Shown in pieces: positions 15,724 through 24,120 of a stretch of DNA of 48,750 bases. The DNA comes from Streptomyces aurantiacus (GTDB lineage: Bacteria; Actinomycetota; Actinomycetes; Streptomycetales; Streptomycetaceae): positions 1 to 48,750 of the forward strand of contig NZ_LIPP01000203.1 of the NCBI RefSeq assembly GCF_001418335.1, given 5' to 3'. The position numbers and the translations under genes were made by a program. The notes under the pieces are model-generated. The model was not told the origin of the DNA, ran no database searches, and saw only the letters and a list, made by a program, of their open reading frames with translations. The stretch's first letter is position 1. Every line of letters begins with the position of its first letter.

Positions 15724-17001
15724 TCAGGCTCGTGAGAACACGCCGATGCCGTTGGGCACCGGGCGTTCGGCGCCGCCGCTCGGGTGGTTGCGTACGGTCG
15801 CGGCGGCCGATCCCGGGGCCCGGGCGGCCAGCGTGGTGGAGCCGCCGCCGTCCAGACTGAACGCGTCCGTCGAACCCAACTGCTTCATGGCGTCGGCGAC
15901 TTCCGCGACGGTGAGACCGGTGCGGAACTCGGGCGCCCCGTCCAGTGCCAGGAGCAGCAGCCGGGTGCCGCCGTCGGAGATGCCCGCCGCGGTCCGTACC
16001 GCCGCCGTCGCGTTGTCGAGGCCCGCGAGCGGCCGGCCGCCCCGCAGGACCGGATAGCCGCCGATCGCGAAGTGGTACGGAACCTTGGACGTGGCCGCCA
16101 CCAGCCGGTGTCGCACCGTGACCCGCTCGCCCACGGACAGCTTCCGCAGCTGCTGGGCCCCCGCCTCCCGGCCGACCAGAACGGTGGTGTCCGAAGCGAT
16201 GGTTCCGCTGCCGGGGGTGTCGGCCGATGACACGACCCGGCCGTCTCGCACCGTCACCTCATGGGTGTCCGTACTGCAGGGCTCGGCCCGGTCGGTGTCC
16301 GTGCCGCAGGTGGCCCGCACCCGGGAGACCTGCCCCCAGTCCGAGGTGAACGCTCCGACGGAGCCCACCGGCAGCGCGTACTGGTTGAGGCCGCCGAGCG
16401 GTAGCCGTGTCCCGGTGGTCTCGACGGAACCGTCCAGGGCCAGGCTGTCGAGGCGGGCCCGGTGGTCCGTACCCACGCCGAGCACGTCCTCGGTGCTCGT
16501 GCCGGGCGGCAGAGCGGGACCGAAGCGCTGGCCGTCCGGGACCGCCGCCTTGAAGGTGTGCCCGTATCCGACAGCCGGGCCGACGGACGCGCCGGTCGCT
16601 TCGACGCCCGGATGCTGGGCCTCGGAGATGTTGAAGAAGTCGCCGTTGACGCCGGCCACGGCACCCTGCGCGTCCGTCAGCCGCGAGACCGTGGCCCGGG
16701 ACGCGACCGCGCCGGGGTGGAGCAGATCGACGCTCACCCGGGGGTTGCCGAGATCGATGCTGAGCACGTGTGCGTGCGCCATACCCTTGGCGGCCGGGAT
16801 GTCGAGCTCTGTGTAGCGCACGCCCGGCGCGAGTCGGCTGAAGCCCGGCGCGCCGCTGGCCGGTGCCGCCCCGGCGAGGGCGGCACCGGCCAGCGCGCTC
16901 CATGCGGCGAAGACCGTCAGTGCGGTTCTGAGTCGTCCGGTGCGTAGTCCCACGCGTAGCCCGGTGCGTTGTGCCGCGCGTCGTGCGGTGCGTCGTGTCA
17001 C
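15724..17001 (-). CDS. Secreted phosphodiester glycosidase family protein
   Basis: A 425-residue exported protein with an Arg-rich N terminus and hydrophobic signal (ALTVFAAWSALAGAALAGAAPASG). The phosphodiester glycosidase (NAGPA-like) domain is shown by AVAGVNGDFFNI, LLLALDGAPEFRTGLTVAEVADAMKQLGS and the catalytic-region motif AFSLDGGGSTTLAAR. Related enzymes cleave sugar-1-phosphodiesters, as in cell wall or capsule linkages. The GTG at 17001 has GGAGAGAG upstream; a TTG at 17031 would add a 10-residue basic leader. It is transcribed alone and converges with the small membrane gene. Confidence 0.85.
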   Translation of the reverse strand: MTRRTARRAAQRTGLRVGLRTGRLRTALTVFAAWSALAGAALAGAAPASGAPGFSRLAPGVRYTELDIPAAKGMAHAHVLSIDLGNPRVSVDLLHPGAVASRATVSRLTDAQGAVAGVNGDFFNISEAQHPGVEATGASVGPAVGYGHTFKAAVPDGQRFGPALPPGTSTEDVLGVGTDHRARLDSLALDGSVETTGTRLPLGGLNQYALPVGSVGAFTSDWGQVSRVRATCGTDTDRAEPCSTDTHEVTVRDGRVVSSADTPGSGTIASDTTVLVGREAGAQQLRKLSVGERVTVRHRLVAATSKVPYHFAIGGYPVLRGGRPLAGLDNATAAVRTAAGISDGGTRLLLLALDGAPEFRTGLTVAEVADAMKQLGSTDAFSLDGGGSTTLAARAPGSAAATVRNHPSGGAERPVPNGIGVFSRA

Positions 17002-17082
17002 GGTGCCCTGCTCTCTCCGCTGTCTCCTCAAATGGCCCAGGACACAAGGGAGTTCACCACAGTGTGGGTGCCGTGACGGCGA

Positions 17083-17442
17083 CTACGTGCCGACGAGACG
17101 CGAACGGGTCAGGAAACGTACCCCTTCGGGTGCCTCCAGGGAGAAGCCGCTGCCCCTGCCCGCCACCACGTCCACGATCAGCCGGGTGTGGCTCCACGCC
17201 TCGAACTGGCTCCGTGACATCCAGAACGTGACCGGTTCCTCGACGCCCTCGACGGCCAGTGAGGCGAGCAGCACGTCCGAGTCGCCGGTCCTGAACTCGC
17301 CCTCCGGGTAACACATGGGCGCGCTGCCGTCGCAGCAGCCGCCGGACTGATGGAACATCAGCGGGCCGTGCAGGGCCCGCAGCTTGCGCAGCAGCTCGGT
17401 CGCGGCTGGTGTCAGCTCCACGCGTGGGGCGGATGGGGGCAC
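17083..17442 (-). CDS. DUF779 family protein
   Basis: A 119-residue protein of the DUF779 family. The family core is visible: FHQSGGCCDGSAPMCYPEGEF, then FWMSRSQFEAWSHTRLIVDVV and GRGSGFSLEAPEGVRFL. The Cys-Cys pair and a third Cys suggest metal or thiol chemistry. The GTG at 17442 follows GAGGAG. Genes of this family usually sit beside an ExaC-type aldehyde dehydrogenase; here there is none next to it. The role is unknown. Confidence 0.88.
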   Translation of the reverse strand: MPPSAPRVELTPAATELLRKLRALHGPLMFHQSGGCCDGSAPMCYPEGEFRTGDSDVLLASLAVEGVEEPVTFWMSRSQFEAWSHTRLIVDVVAGRGSGFSLEAPEGVRFLTRSRLVGT

Positions 17443-17609
17443 GGTGCATCACTCCTCATCGCTTCGGGCGTACCGGGTCGGGTCATGGCCACTGCCGCGG
17501 ACCCTACCGAGCCGAAGCCCACGCGTCAGGCCCTGCGGACGTCCTGGAGTCAGGCAGCCGGTTCGTCCGTTCGCCAATGGATGTCGTTAATGTCGTGTAC
17601 GTCGTGGAC

Positions 17610-18224
17610 TCAGGTCGCCGTCGGCTCGCCCGCCGACGCGCGCAGATGCTCGATCCCGGTGTCGAGCGCGGCTTTGAGGTGGGTCGAGTCGCCCGTGGAC
17701 ATCATGATGGTGACGCCTCCCTGGATGCCCGCCAGCAGCGCGGCCGCCGCCCGGTCCACGTCGAGGGCCGGTGACACCAGGCCGTTCGACCGGAGGGCGC
17801 GCATGCCGCGGGCGAGTTGCTGCTGCCATTGGCGCATCAGCTCGCTCACGATCGCCCGTGCACCGGGATGGGACCGCCCCACCTGGAGGAACAGCGCGGC
17901 CAACGGGCAGTGGTCGCCCTGGCGCTCATAGCGTTCCACCACCACGTCGCGCCACTGCTGCCAGGACTCCCACGAGTCCAGCCGGCCCAGGTGCGGCTGC
18001 TGGTCCTCCAGGACGCGGTCGGCTTCGAACCGGGCCACCGCCAGCAGCAGCTCGTCCTTGCCGGCGGGGAAGTAGTGGAAGAGCTGGCTCTTGCTCGTGC
18101 CGGTCCGGCCGCGGATGTCGTCGAGCGTCGTGAAGGCGACGCCCTGCTCGCGCAGTACCTCGGCCGCCCCGCCGATGATGCGGGCCCGGGTGGCCCGGCC
18201 CTTCACGGTCGCCGCGTCCGGCAT
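17610..18224 (-). CDS. TetR family transcriptional regulator
   Basis: A 204-residue regulator with an N-terminal TetR domain (TRARIIGGAAEVLREQGVAF, TTLDDIRGRTGTSKSQLFHYFPAGKDELL) and a C-terminal part resembling the TetR_C subfamily that carries HCPLAALF. It is divergent from the SDR gene at 18350, and TGGAC-N6-GTCCA lies between them. I infer that it represses itself and the SDR/aldo-keto reductase unit, probably in response to a reactive electrophile or xenobiotic. Confidence 0.9.
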   Translation of the reverse strand: MPDAATVKGRATRARIIGGAAEVLREQGVAFTTLDDIRGRTGTSKSQLFHYFPAGKDELLLAVARFEADRVLEDQQPHLGRLDSWESWQQWRDVVVERYERQGDHCPLAALFLQVGRSHPGARAIVSELMRQWQQQLARGMRALRSNGLVSPALDVDRAAAALLAGIQGGVTIMMSTGDSTHLKAALDTGIEHLRASAGEPTAT

Positions 18225-18280
18225 CCGGCCTCCTTGGTCCCGGCCTCCTGTGTTCCTGGCACCTCACTGTACCTCCGTTC

Positions 18281-18296
18281 TGGACTTGCTGGTCCA
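18281..18296. promoter_or_regulatory. Probable TetR operator
   Basis: TGGAC, TTGCTG, GTCCA is a 5-base inverted repeat with a six-base spacer. The extended form TGGACTTGCTGGTCCA is of a kind often found between divergent TetR and oxidoreductase genes. It lies 57 bases upstream of the regulator and 54 bases upstream of the SDR. Confidence 0.65.
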
Positions 18297-18349
18297 TTTT
18301 CTGCGGCGCACAGTGGTCAGCACACGGCGAAGACAAGGGAGATCGCGTC

Positions 18350-19120
18350 ATGAGCGAACGGCTGCGGAACAAGACGGCGCTGGTCACGGGCTCGACCAGC
18401 AATATCGGACAGGCGATCGCCGAGGCGTTCGCCGCCGAGGGCGCCCACGTCATCGTGTCCGGGCGCAATCAGGAACGGGGCGCACAGGTCGTCGAAGGGA
18501 TCCGCGCGTCCGGCGGCCGGGCCGATCTCCTGGTGGCGGACCTCGACGGCAGCGCGGAGGCTTCCCGGGTCCTGGCGGACCGGGCCCGTGAAACCCTGGG
18601 CGGACGGATCGACATCCTGGTGAACAACGCCGGCGTCTACCCGGCCCCCGGCACGGTCGACACCGACGAGAAGACGTTCGACGAGGTCTACGGGGTGAAC
18701 GTGAAGGCACCGTTCTTCCTCACCGCCGCCGTCGCGCCGGGCATGGCGGAATCCGGCGGCGGGGTGATCATCAACCTCGGCTCGTGGATCGCGCGTCTGG
18801 GTGTTCCCCTCGGGGCGCTCTACAGCTCCACCAAGGGAGCCATGGAGACACTCACCCGGGCCTGGGCCGCGGAGTTCGGCCCGATGGGGGTACGGGTGAA
18901 CGCCGTGTCGCCGGGCGTGATCCTGCCCCCGACGCCGGAAGGCGGCGAGCCCCATCCGGGCGAGATCATGATGAAGGGCACCCCGGCCGGTGGCGTCGGC
19001 ACGGCGGACGCCATCGCGCATGCCGTGGTCTGGCTGGCCGGTGAAGAAGCGAGTTTCGTGCACGGCACCGTGGTGGACGTCGACGGGGGCAGGACAGCGG
19101 TCGCCGTCATCGCCGCGTAG
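18350..19120 (+). CDS. Short-chain dehydrogenase/reductase
   Basis: A 256-residue classical SDR. The cofactor motif is TGSTSNIGQAIA, NNAG is in ILVNNAGVYP, the catalytic Ser is in INLGSWIARLG, and YSSTKGA supplies the Tyr and Lys. The C terminus has the usual VDVDGGRT. NAD(P)-dependent carbonyl or alcohol chemistry; substrate unknown. The ATG at 18350 is divergent from the TetR gene and the aldo/keto reductase follows 119 bases on, suggesting co-regulation. Confidence 0.9.
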   Translation: MSERLRNKTALVTGSTSNIGQAIAEAFAAEGAHVIVSGRNQERGAQVVEGIRASGGRADLLVADLDGSAEASRVLADRARETLGGRIDILVNNAGVYPAPGTVDTDEKTFDEVYGVNVKAPFFLTAAVAPGMAESGGGVIINLGSWIARLGVPLGALYSSTKGAMETLTRAWAAEFGPMGVRVNAVSPGVILPPTPEGGEPHPGEIMMKGTPAGGVGTADAIAHAVVWLAGEEASFVHGTVVDVDGGRTAVAVIAA

Positions 19121-19239
19121 GCCCATGGTGCGGGACACCCGCTGCCGGCCACCCGGAGCGAGCCGCTCACCAGGAGCGAGCCGGCCAGGCGGAGAATGAC
19201 CCTCAGCGCATCGTCGGGCACATGAGGAGAGAAGAAGCG

Positions 19240-20214
19240 ATGAAGCACATCACACTGCGTGACCTGGACGTTTCCCGTATCGGGCTGGGCGCGATGGGTA
19301 TGTCCCACGGCTACACCGGCGCCGGATCCGACGACGCGGAGTCCGTCCGCACCATTCACCGCGCCCTGGAACTGGGCGTGACCTTCGTCGACACCGCCGA
19401 GGTCTACGGCCCCTACACCAACGAGGAGCTCGTCGGCCGCGCACTGAAGGGCCGCCGGGACCAGGTCGTGCTGGCGACCAAGTTCGGCCTGATCTCTCAC
19501 ACCGGCCGGCAGGGCCCCACGGACAGCAGCCCGGCCGGCATCCGCCTCGCTGTCGAAGGCTCCCTCAGGCGCCTGGGCACCGACCGCATCGACCTGTACT
19601 ACCAGCACCGCGTCGACCCCGGAACCGCGATCGAGGACACCGTCGGGTGCCTGGCCGAGCTGGTCACCGAGGGCAAGATCCGGTACATCGGCCTTTCCGA
19701 GGCGGGTCCCGACACGATCCGTCGCGCCCACGCCGTCCACCCGGTCACCGCCGTCCAGTCCGAGTACTCGCTGTTCACCCGCGACCCCGAGGCCCGCGTA
19801 CTGCCCGTGCTGCGCGAGCTGAACATCGGCTTCGTGCCCTTCTCACCTCTCGGACGCGGCTTCCTGACCGGCACGATCCGTTCCACCGACCAGTTCGACG
19901 CCACCGACTTCCGCGCCGACAACCCCCGGTTCACCGAGGAGAACTTCCAGCACAACCTTCACCTGGCCGGCGAGGTCGCCGCCGTCGCCGCGCAGGTCGG
20001 CGCGACCCCGGCCCAGGTCGCCCTCGCGTGGCTGCTGGCCCAGGGCGACGACATCGCGCCCATCCCCGGCACCAAGCGGGTGGCCCGCGTCGAGGAGAAC
20101 ACCGCCGCCGACGCCGTCCACCTCACCGACGAACAGCTCGCGCAGCTCACCGGCCTCCCCCCGGCCGCCGGAGACACCCACAACGAGTCCGGCATGCGCA
20201 TCATGGAGCGGTGA
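19240..20214 (+). CDS. Aldo/keto reductase
   Basis: A 324-residue aldo/keto reductase of the AKR13 (YajO/Tas-like) shape. Catalytic tetrad residues are visible: Asp and Tyr in FVDTAEVYGPYTNEE, Lys in VLATKFG, His in LYYQHRVDP. NADPH-binding C-terminal motif: PIPGTKRVARVEEN. The ATG at 19240 was preferred to 19222 because GAGGAGAG lies just before it. It probably detoxifies aldehydes or ketones. It is downstream of the SDR and converges with the permease gene at 20255. Confidence 0.92.
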   Translation: MKHITLRDLDVSRIGLGAMGMSHGYTGAGSDDAESVRTIHRALELGVTFVDTAEVYGPYTNEELVGRALKGRRDQVVLATKFGLISHTGRQGPTDSSPAGIRLAVEGSLRRLGTDRIDLYYQHRVDPGTAIEDTVGCLAELVTEGKIRYIGLSEAGPDTIRRAHAVHPVTAVQSEYSLFTRDPEARVLPVLRELNIGFVPFSPLGRGFLTGTIRSTDQFDATDFRADNPRFTEENFQHNLHLAGEVAAVAAQVGATPAQVALAWLLAQGDDIAPIPGTKRVARVEENTAADAVHLTDEQLAQLTGLPPAAGDTHNESGMRIMER

Positions 20215-20254
20215 AGCCTGCTCCCTTCCCCGCGCGGCGCGGCACGGGCGCCGC

Positions 20255-20971
20255 TCAGACGACCTGCTGTCCCACCAGGACCGCCGCGCCGGCGACCGCC
20301 ACCGCCATGGCCGCGGTCCTGGTGCGCCGTACGTCCAGGTGCCGGCCGAGCGGACGGGCGAGCAGGACGCCGGCCAGGGCGGCGGGGGCGAGCAGCGCGG
20401 TGCGCCGCAGGGAGTGCGCGCCGACGGCACCGGCCATCGTCAGCGCGGCCAGGCTCATCAGTGAGCCGACGAGGAAGAAGGTGCTCATCGTGGCGCGCAG
20501 CCGTGCTCCGCTCAGCCGCTGCCACACCATGGCCATGGGAGGGCCGCCGATGGACGTCGCGGTGCCCATGAGCCCCGACGCCATCCCGGCCAGCAGCACC
20601 GAGGAACGTCGCTCCCGGGGTACGTAGCCGGCGATGCTCAGCGCGACTCCGGCGAGCACCACCGCGGCGATGAACAGCGTGAGGTACCGGGCGGGCAGCA
20701 GGGCCACGAGCAGCGCGCCCGCCAGTACTCCCGGCACCCGTCCGGCGAGCGCCCAGCCGCAGCCGCGCAGGTCCGCTCCGTGCCGTTCGCGCGCCACGAC
20801 CATCGCCGTCACACCGGTGGCGAGCAGCAGGACCACCGTCGGCGCCAGGGACGGGTCGACGAGGGCGAAGACCGGCGCCGCGATCATGCCGAGGCCGAAG
20901 CCGATGGACACCTGCAGCAGCGCGCCGACGCCCACGGTGAGGGAGAGCAGGGCGAACTCCACCCCGCTCAT
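20255..20971 (-). CDS. TauE/SafE family membrane permease
   Basis: A 238-residue integral membrane protein with about eight hydrophobic segments and the TauE/SafE landmarks: GFGLGMIAAPVFALVDP near the N terminus and GLMGTATSIGGPPMAMV in the middle. Family members export or import sulfite, sulfonates or other organic anions. The ATG overlaps the ABC ATPase stop (ATGA), so it is the sixth gene of the transporter operon. That placement suggests it exports an anionic product or by-product of the imported substrate. The substrate cannot be read from sequence. Confidence 0.85.
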   Translation of the reverse strand: MSGVEFALLSLTVGVGALLQVSIGFGLGMIAAPVFALVDPSLAPTVVLLLATGVTAMVVARERHGADLRGCGWALAGRVPGVLAGALLVALLPARYLTLFIAAVVLAGVALSIAGYVPRERRSSVLLAGMASGLMGTATSIGGPPMAMVWQRLSGARLRATMSTFFLVGSLMSLAALTMAGAVGAHSLRRTALLAPAALAGVLLARPLGRHLDVRRTRTAAMAVAVAGAAVLVGQQVV

Positions 20972-22080
20972 GCCCACGCGGACTCCGCCTCCAGCGGGAA
21001 GTGGCACAGCGCCGTGTGGGAGTACGCCTGGGAGGACGCGTGGGAGTCGTCCGCGTCCCGCGTCTCCCGCGCGACCAGTGGCGGCGCCTCGGTTGCGCAC
21101 AGGTCCTCGGCACGCGGGCACCGGGTACGGAAGCGGCAGCCGGACGGGATGTCGAAGGGCGAGGGGACCTCTCCCTGGAGGAGGATCTCCCGGTCGCCGG
21201 TGGCGTGGGAGGCGTCCAGGACCGGCGCGGCCGACATCAACGCCGCGGTGTAGGGGTGCCGCGGGTGGTCGAACACGTCCTCGGTCTCGCCGTGCTCGAT
21301 GACCTTGCCCAGGTACATCACGGTCACCCGGTCGGCGATGTACCGCACCACGGACAGGTCGTGGGAGATGAACACGTAGGCGACACCGAGGCGTTCGCGA
21401 AGCTCCGACAGGACGTTCAGGACCTGGGCCTGTACCGACAGGTCAAGGGCGGAGACCGGCTCGTCGCAGACGATGAGGTCGGGGTCCAGGGCCAGCGCGC
21501 GGGCGATGCCGATGCGCTGGCGCTGTCCGCCGGAGAACTCGTTGGGGTAGCGGTGGGCGTCGCTGTCGCGCAGCCCGACCAGGGACAGCAGTTCCCGGAC
21601 GCGCTTGTCCTGGGCCTTCGCGCCGGGTACGACGTCCCGGTGGGTGCGCCAGGGCTCACCGATCAGGTCGGCGGCCGACATGCGTGCGTTGAGCGAGGCG
21701 AAGGGGTCCTGGAAGACCATCTGGACACGGCGGCGCCAGGCCAGCAGGTCCTTGCCGCGCAGGGCGAAGGGGTCGGTGCCGTCGAACCGTACGGTGCCGG
21801 CGTCCGGACGCTCCAGGCCGAGCAGCACCCGGGCGAGGGTGGACTTGCCGCAGCCCGACTCGCCGACGAGCCCGAGGGTCTCGCCCCGGCCGAGCCGTAT
21901 GTCCACCCCGTCAAGGGCGGTCAGCCGGCGGCGGCCGTGGCCGAAGGTCTTGGTGACGCCGCGGACCTCCAGCAGGGGCCCGGACTCCTCCGCTCCGTCG
22001 GCGGCGGTGGCAGCACGAGTGGGGGTGGCGGTGGCGCGGCTCTCAGGCGTGCCGTTCTCAGGCATGCGGCTCTCAGGCAC
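20968..22080 (-). CDS. Dpp/Opp-type ABC transporter ATPase, second (DppF-like)
   Basis: A 370-residue ATPase. Walker A GESGCGKST, Q loop VFQDPFASLN, signature FSGGQRQRIGIARALALDP and Walker B LIVCDEP are all intact. The C-terminal oligopeptide-transporter extension includes the Cys motif CRFRTRCPRAEDLC, typical of the OppD/OppF family. The first 34 residues are a low-complexity, Thr/Ala-rich leader with a repeated PESR/PENG pattern. It overlaps the upstream ATPase gene by eight bases. Confidence 0.92.
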   Translation of the reverse strand: MPESRMPENGTPESRATATPTRAATAADGAEESGPLLEVRGVTKTFGHGRRRLTALDGVDIRLGRGETLGLVGESGCGKSTLARVLLGLERPDAGTVRFDGTDPFALRGKDLLAWRRRVQMVFQDPFASLNARMSAADLIGEPWRTHRDVVPGAKAQDKRVRELLSLVGLRDSDAHRYPNEFSGGQRQRIGIARALALDPDLIVCDEPVSALDLSVQAQVLNVLSELRERLGVAYVFISHDLSVVRYIADRVTVMYLGKVIEHGETEDVFDHPRHPYTAALMSAAPVLDASHATGDREILLQGEVPSPFDIPSGCRFRTRCPRAEDLCATEAPPLVARETRDADDSHASSQAYSHTALCHFPLEAESAWA

Positions 22081-23089
22081 GGGCGAGCTCCTCGGAGAAA
22101 TGGCAGGCGGCCGAGCGTCCGTCGCCCGACGTGCGCAGGGTCGGCCGCTCCTGGACGCAGCGCTCGCGCACCAGCGGGCAGCGGTCCTGGAAGACGCAGC
22201 CGGTCGGCACCGCGCTCAGTTCGGGCGGGCTGCCGGGCACGGCGGGCAGCGGGCGTCCGCGTACGGCGTGTTCCGGAACCGAGTCGAGCAGTCCCCGGGT
22301 GTAGGGGTGGCGGGGGTCGGCGAACACGTCGCGCACCGGCCCGTTCTCGACGACCGTGCCCGCGTACATGACGACCACGTCGTCCGCGCGCTGGGCGACC
22401 ACGGCCAGGTCGTGCGTGATCAGGACGAGGGCCATCTCCCGCTCGTCCTGGAGGTCCCGCAGCAGTCGCATGATCTGCGCCTGCACGGTCACGTCCAGAG
22501 CGGTGGTGGGTTCGTCGGCGATGAGGACGTCGGGGTCGAGGGCCACGGCCATCGCGATCAGCAGCCGCTGCCGCATGCCGCCGGAGAACTGGTGCGGGTA
22601 GGAACGGGCCCGCTGCCGCGGCTCGGGGATGCCCACCCGGGTCATCAGCTCGATCGCCTTCTCGTGTGCCTGGCGTCGGGAGAGCCCGCGGTGGATGCGG
22701 AACGGCTCGCCGATCTGCCGGCCGACCGGCTGTACCGGGTTGAGAGCGGTCAGGGCGTCCTGGAACACGATCGACAGCACGGGCCCGGCGAGTCTGCGGC
22801 GCTGTGCCGGGCTCATCTTCAGGGTGTCGTCACCCCTGACCCGGACGGCGCCGCCGGTCACGTCGGCGGCGGGGTCCAGCAGCCCCACGACCGACAGCGC
22901 GGTCATCGACTTGCCGCAGCCCGACTCGCCGAGCAGGGCGAGGGTACGGCCCCGGCGGACGCTGAAGCTGACGCCGTCGACGGCGCGTACCCGCCCGGCG
23001 GGTGTGCTCAGGTCGACACAGAGCCCTTCGACGTCCAGGGCGGGCGCGTCGGCGGCGGGCGGCGAGGGCACGGCGGTGTTCGTCGTCAC
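22073..23089 (-). CDS. Dpp/Opp-type ABC transporter ATPase, first (DppD-like)
   Basis: A 338-residue ATPase with Walker A GESGCGKSM, Q loop VFQDALTALNP, signature FSGGMRQRLLIAMAVALDP, Walker B VLIADEPTTALDV and the C-terminal CVFQDRCPLVRERC motif of oligopeptide-family ATPases. The Walker A Ser is followed by Met rather than Thr, which is tolerated in this family. The GTG at 23089 overlaps the permease stop as GTGA. Confidence 0.92.
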   Translation of the reverse strand: MTTNTAVPSPPAADAPALDVEGLCVDLSTPAGRVRAVDGVSFSVRRGRTLALLGESGCGKSMTALSVVGLLDPAADVTGGAVRVRGDDTLKMSPAQRRRLAGPVLSIVFQDALTALNPVQPVGRQIGEPFRIHRGLSRRQAHEKAIELMTRVGIPEPRQRARSYPHQFSGGMRQRLLIAMAVALDPDVLIADEPTTALDVTVQAQIMRLLRDLQDEREMALVLITHDLAVVAQRADDVVVMYAGTVVENGPVRDVFADPRHPYTRGLLDSVPEHAVRGRPLPAVPGSPPELSAVPTGCVFQDRCPLVRERCVQERPTLRTSGDGRSAACHFSEELARA

Positions 23090-24120
23090 GGGATCAGCTC
23101 CGGGGGTACGGCGGCGGAGGCACCGCGGCGCTTCGTGGGCAGCGTCAGTCGCCAGCGCTGGGCGGGGTCGGTGGCGATGCGGGCCCAGGCGGCGAGCACC
23201 GTGGCGGACACCGTCGTGAACACGATGGCGAGCCCCGGGAGCACGGTGATCCACCAGGCGCTCTGGAGGTACTGCCGGCCCTGGGCGACCATCAGGCCCC
23301 AGCTGACGTCCGGGGGCTGGATGCCGATGCCGAGGAAACTGAGCGACGACTCGGTGAGCATGACGAAGCAGAAGTCGAGGGTGGCGACCGTCAGCAGCGT
23401 CGGCAGGGCGATCGGCAGGATGTGCCGGCGGATGATGTCCCGGCTCGGGGTGCCGAAGGTGCGGGCCGCGTCCACGAACAGGCGGCTGCGCAGTTCGGCC
23501 GCCTCCGCCCGCGCGGTGCGCAGATACACCGGTATACGGGCCACGGCGAGGATCAGCACGATGTTCAGCGCGCTCGGCGAGAACACGTACAGCACGACCA
23601 CCGCGATCAGCAGCGAGGGGAAGCTGAGGATCACGTCGGCGACGCGCAGGGCGACGCTCTCGCGGCGGCCCCCGTGGTAACCGGCCCACAGACCGAGTGC
23701 CGCGCCGATCACCAGCGAGCACAGCACGGCAGGGACGGCCACGGACAGGGTCGTCGCGGCGGCGTCGACCAGCCGGGCCAGCACGCTGCGTCCCAGGACG
23801 TCGGTGCCGAGCAGCCCGTACACCCCGTCGCCCACGGACGGTGGCCGCAGGGAGGCGTCCAGGTCCTGCCGCTGCGCGCGGTCGCCGATGACGAGCCGGC
23901 CGAAGAGCGCCACGAGGGTGACCAGGGTGAGGACGACGGCTGCGACGGACGCCGCGCGGTCGCGGCCCAGCATCCGCCACCAGCTCGCCCGGTGGGGAGT
24001 GGCCCGGGCGGCCGGGGGGCGATCGGCCGTGGGTCGGTCGGCCCCGGGTCCGGTGTCGTCCGTGTCGTCCGCGGTGGTGGGATCTTCTCGGCTCATGGTG
24101 CTTCCGTTTCCTTCGCTCAC
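23086..24120 (-). CDS. Dpp/Opp-type ABC transporter permease (DppC-like)
   Basis: A 344-residue permease with an unusually long charged cytoplasmic leader of about 45 residues (Asp/Pro-rich) before the first membrane segment, and five to six hydrophobic spans. It has LLGTDVLGRSVLARL, typical of DppC, and the coupling loop DAARTFGTPSRDIIRRHILP. The GTG at 24120 overlaps the DppB stop; ATG at 24096 is an alternative start with a purine-rich leader. Confidence 0.9.
   Translation of the reverse strand: MSEGNGSTMSREDPTTADDTDDTGPGADRPTADRPPAARATPHRASWWRMLGRDRAASVAAVVLTLVTLVALFGRLVIGDRAQRQDLDASLRPPSVGDGVYGLLGTDVLGRSVLARLVDAAATTLSVAVPAVLCSLVIGAALGLWAGYHGGRRESVALRVADVILSFPSLLIAVVVLYVFSPSALNIVLILAVARIPVYLRTARAEAAELRSRLFVDAARTFGTPSRDIIRRHILPIALPTLLTVATLDFCFVMLTESSLSFLGIGIQPPDVSWGLMVAQGRQYLQSAWWITVLPGLAIVFTTVSATVLAAWARIATDPAQRWRLTLPTKRRGASAAVPPELIP

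Noticed and set aside
21605..23680. A 691-codon plus-strand frame opposite the ABC ATPases and permease
   Set aside because: The minus strand holds complete Walker and signature motifs; the plus-strand reading is low-complexity and has no ribosome-binding site.
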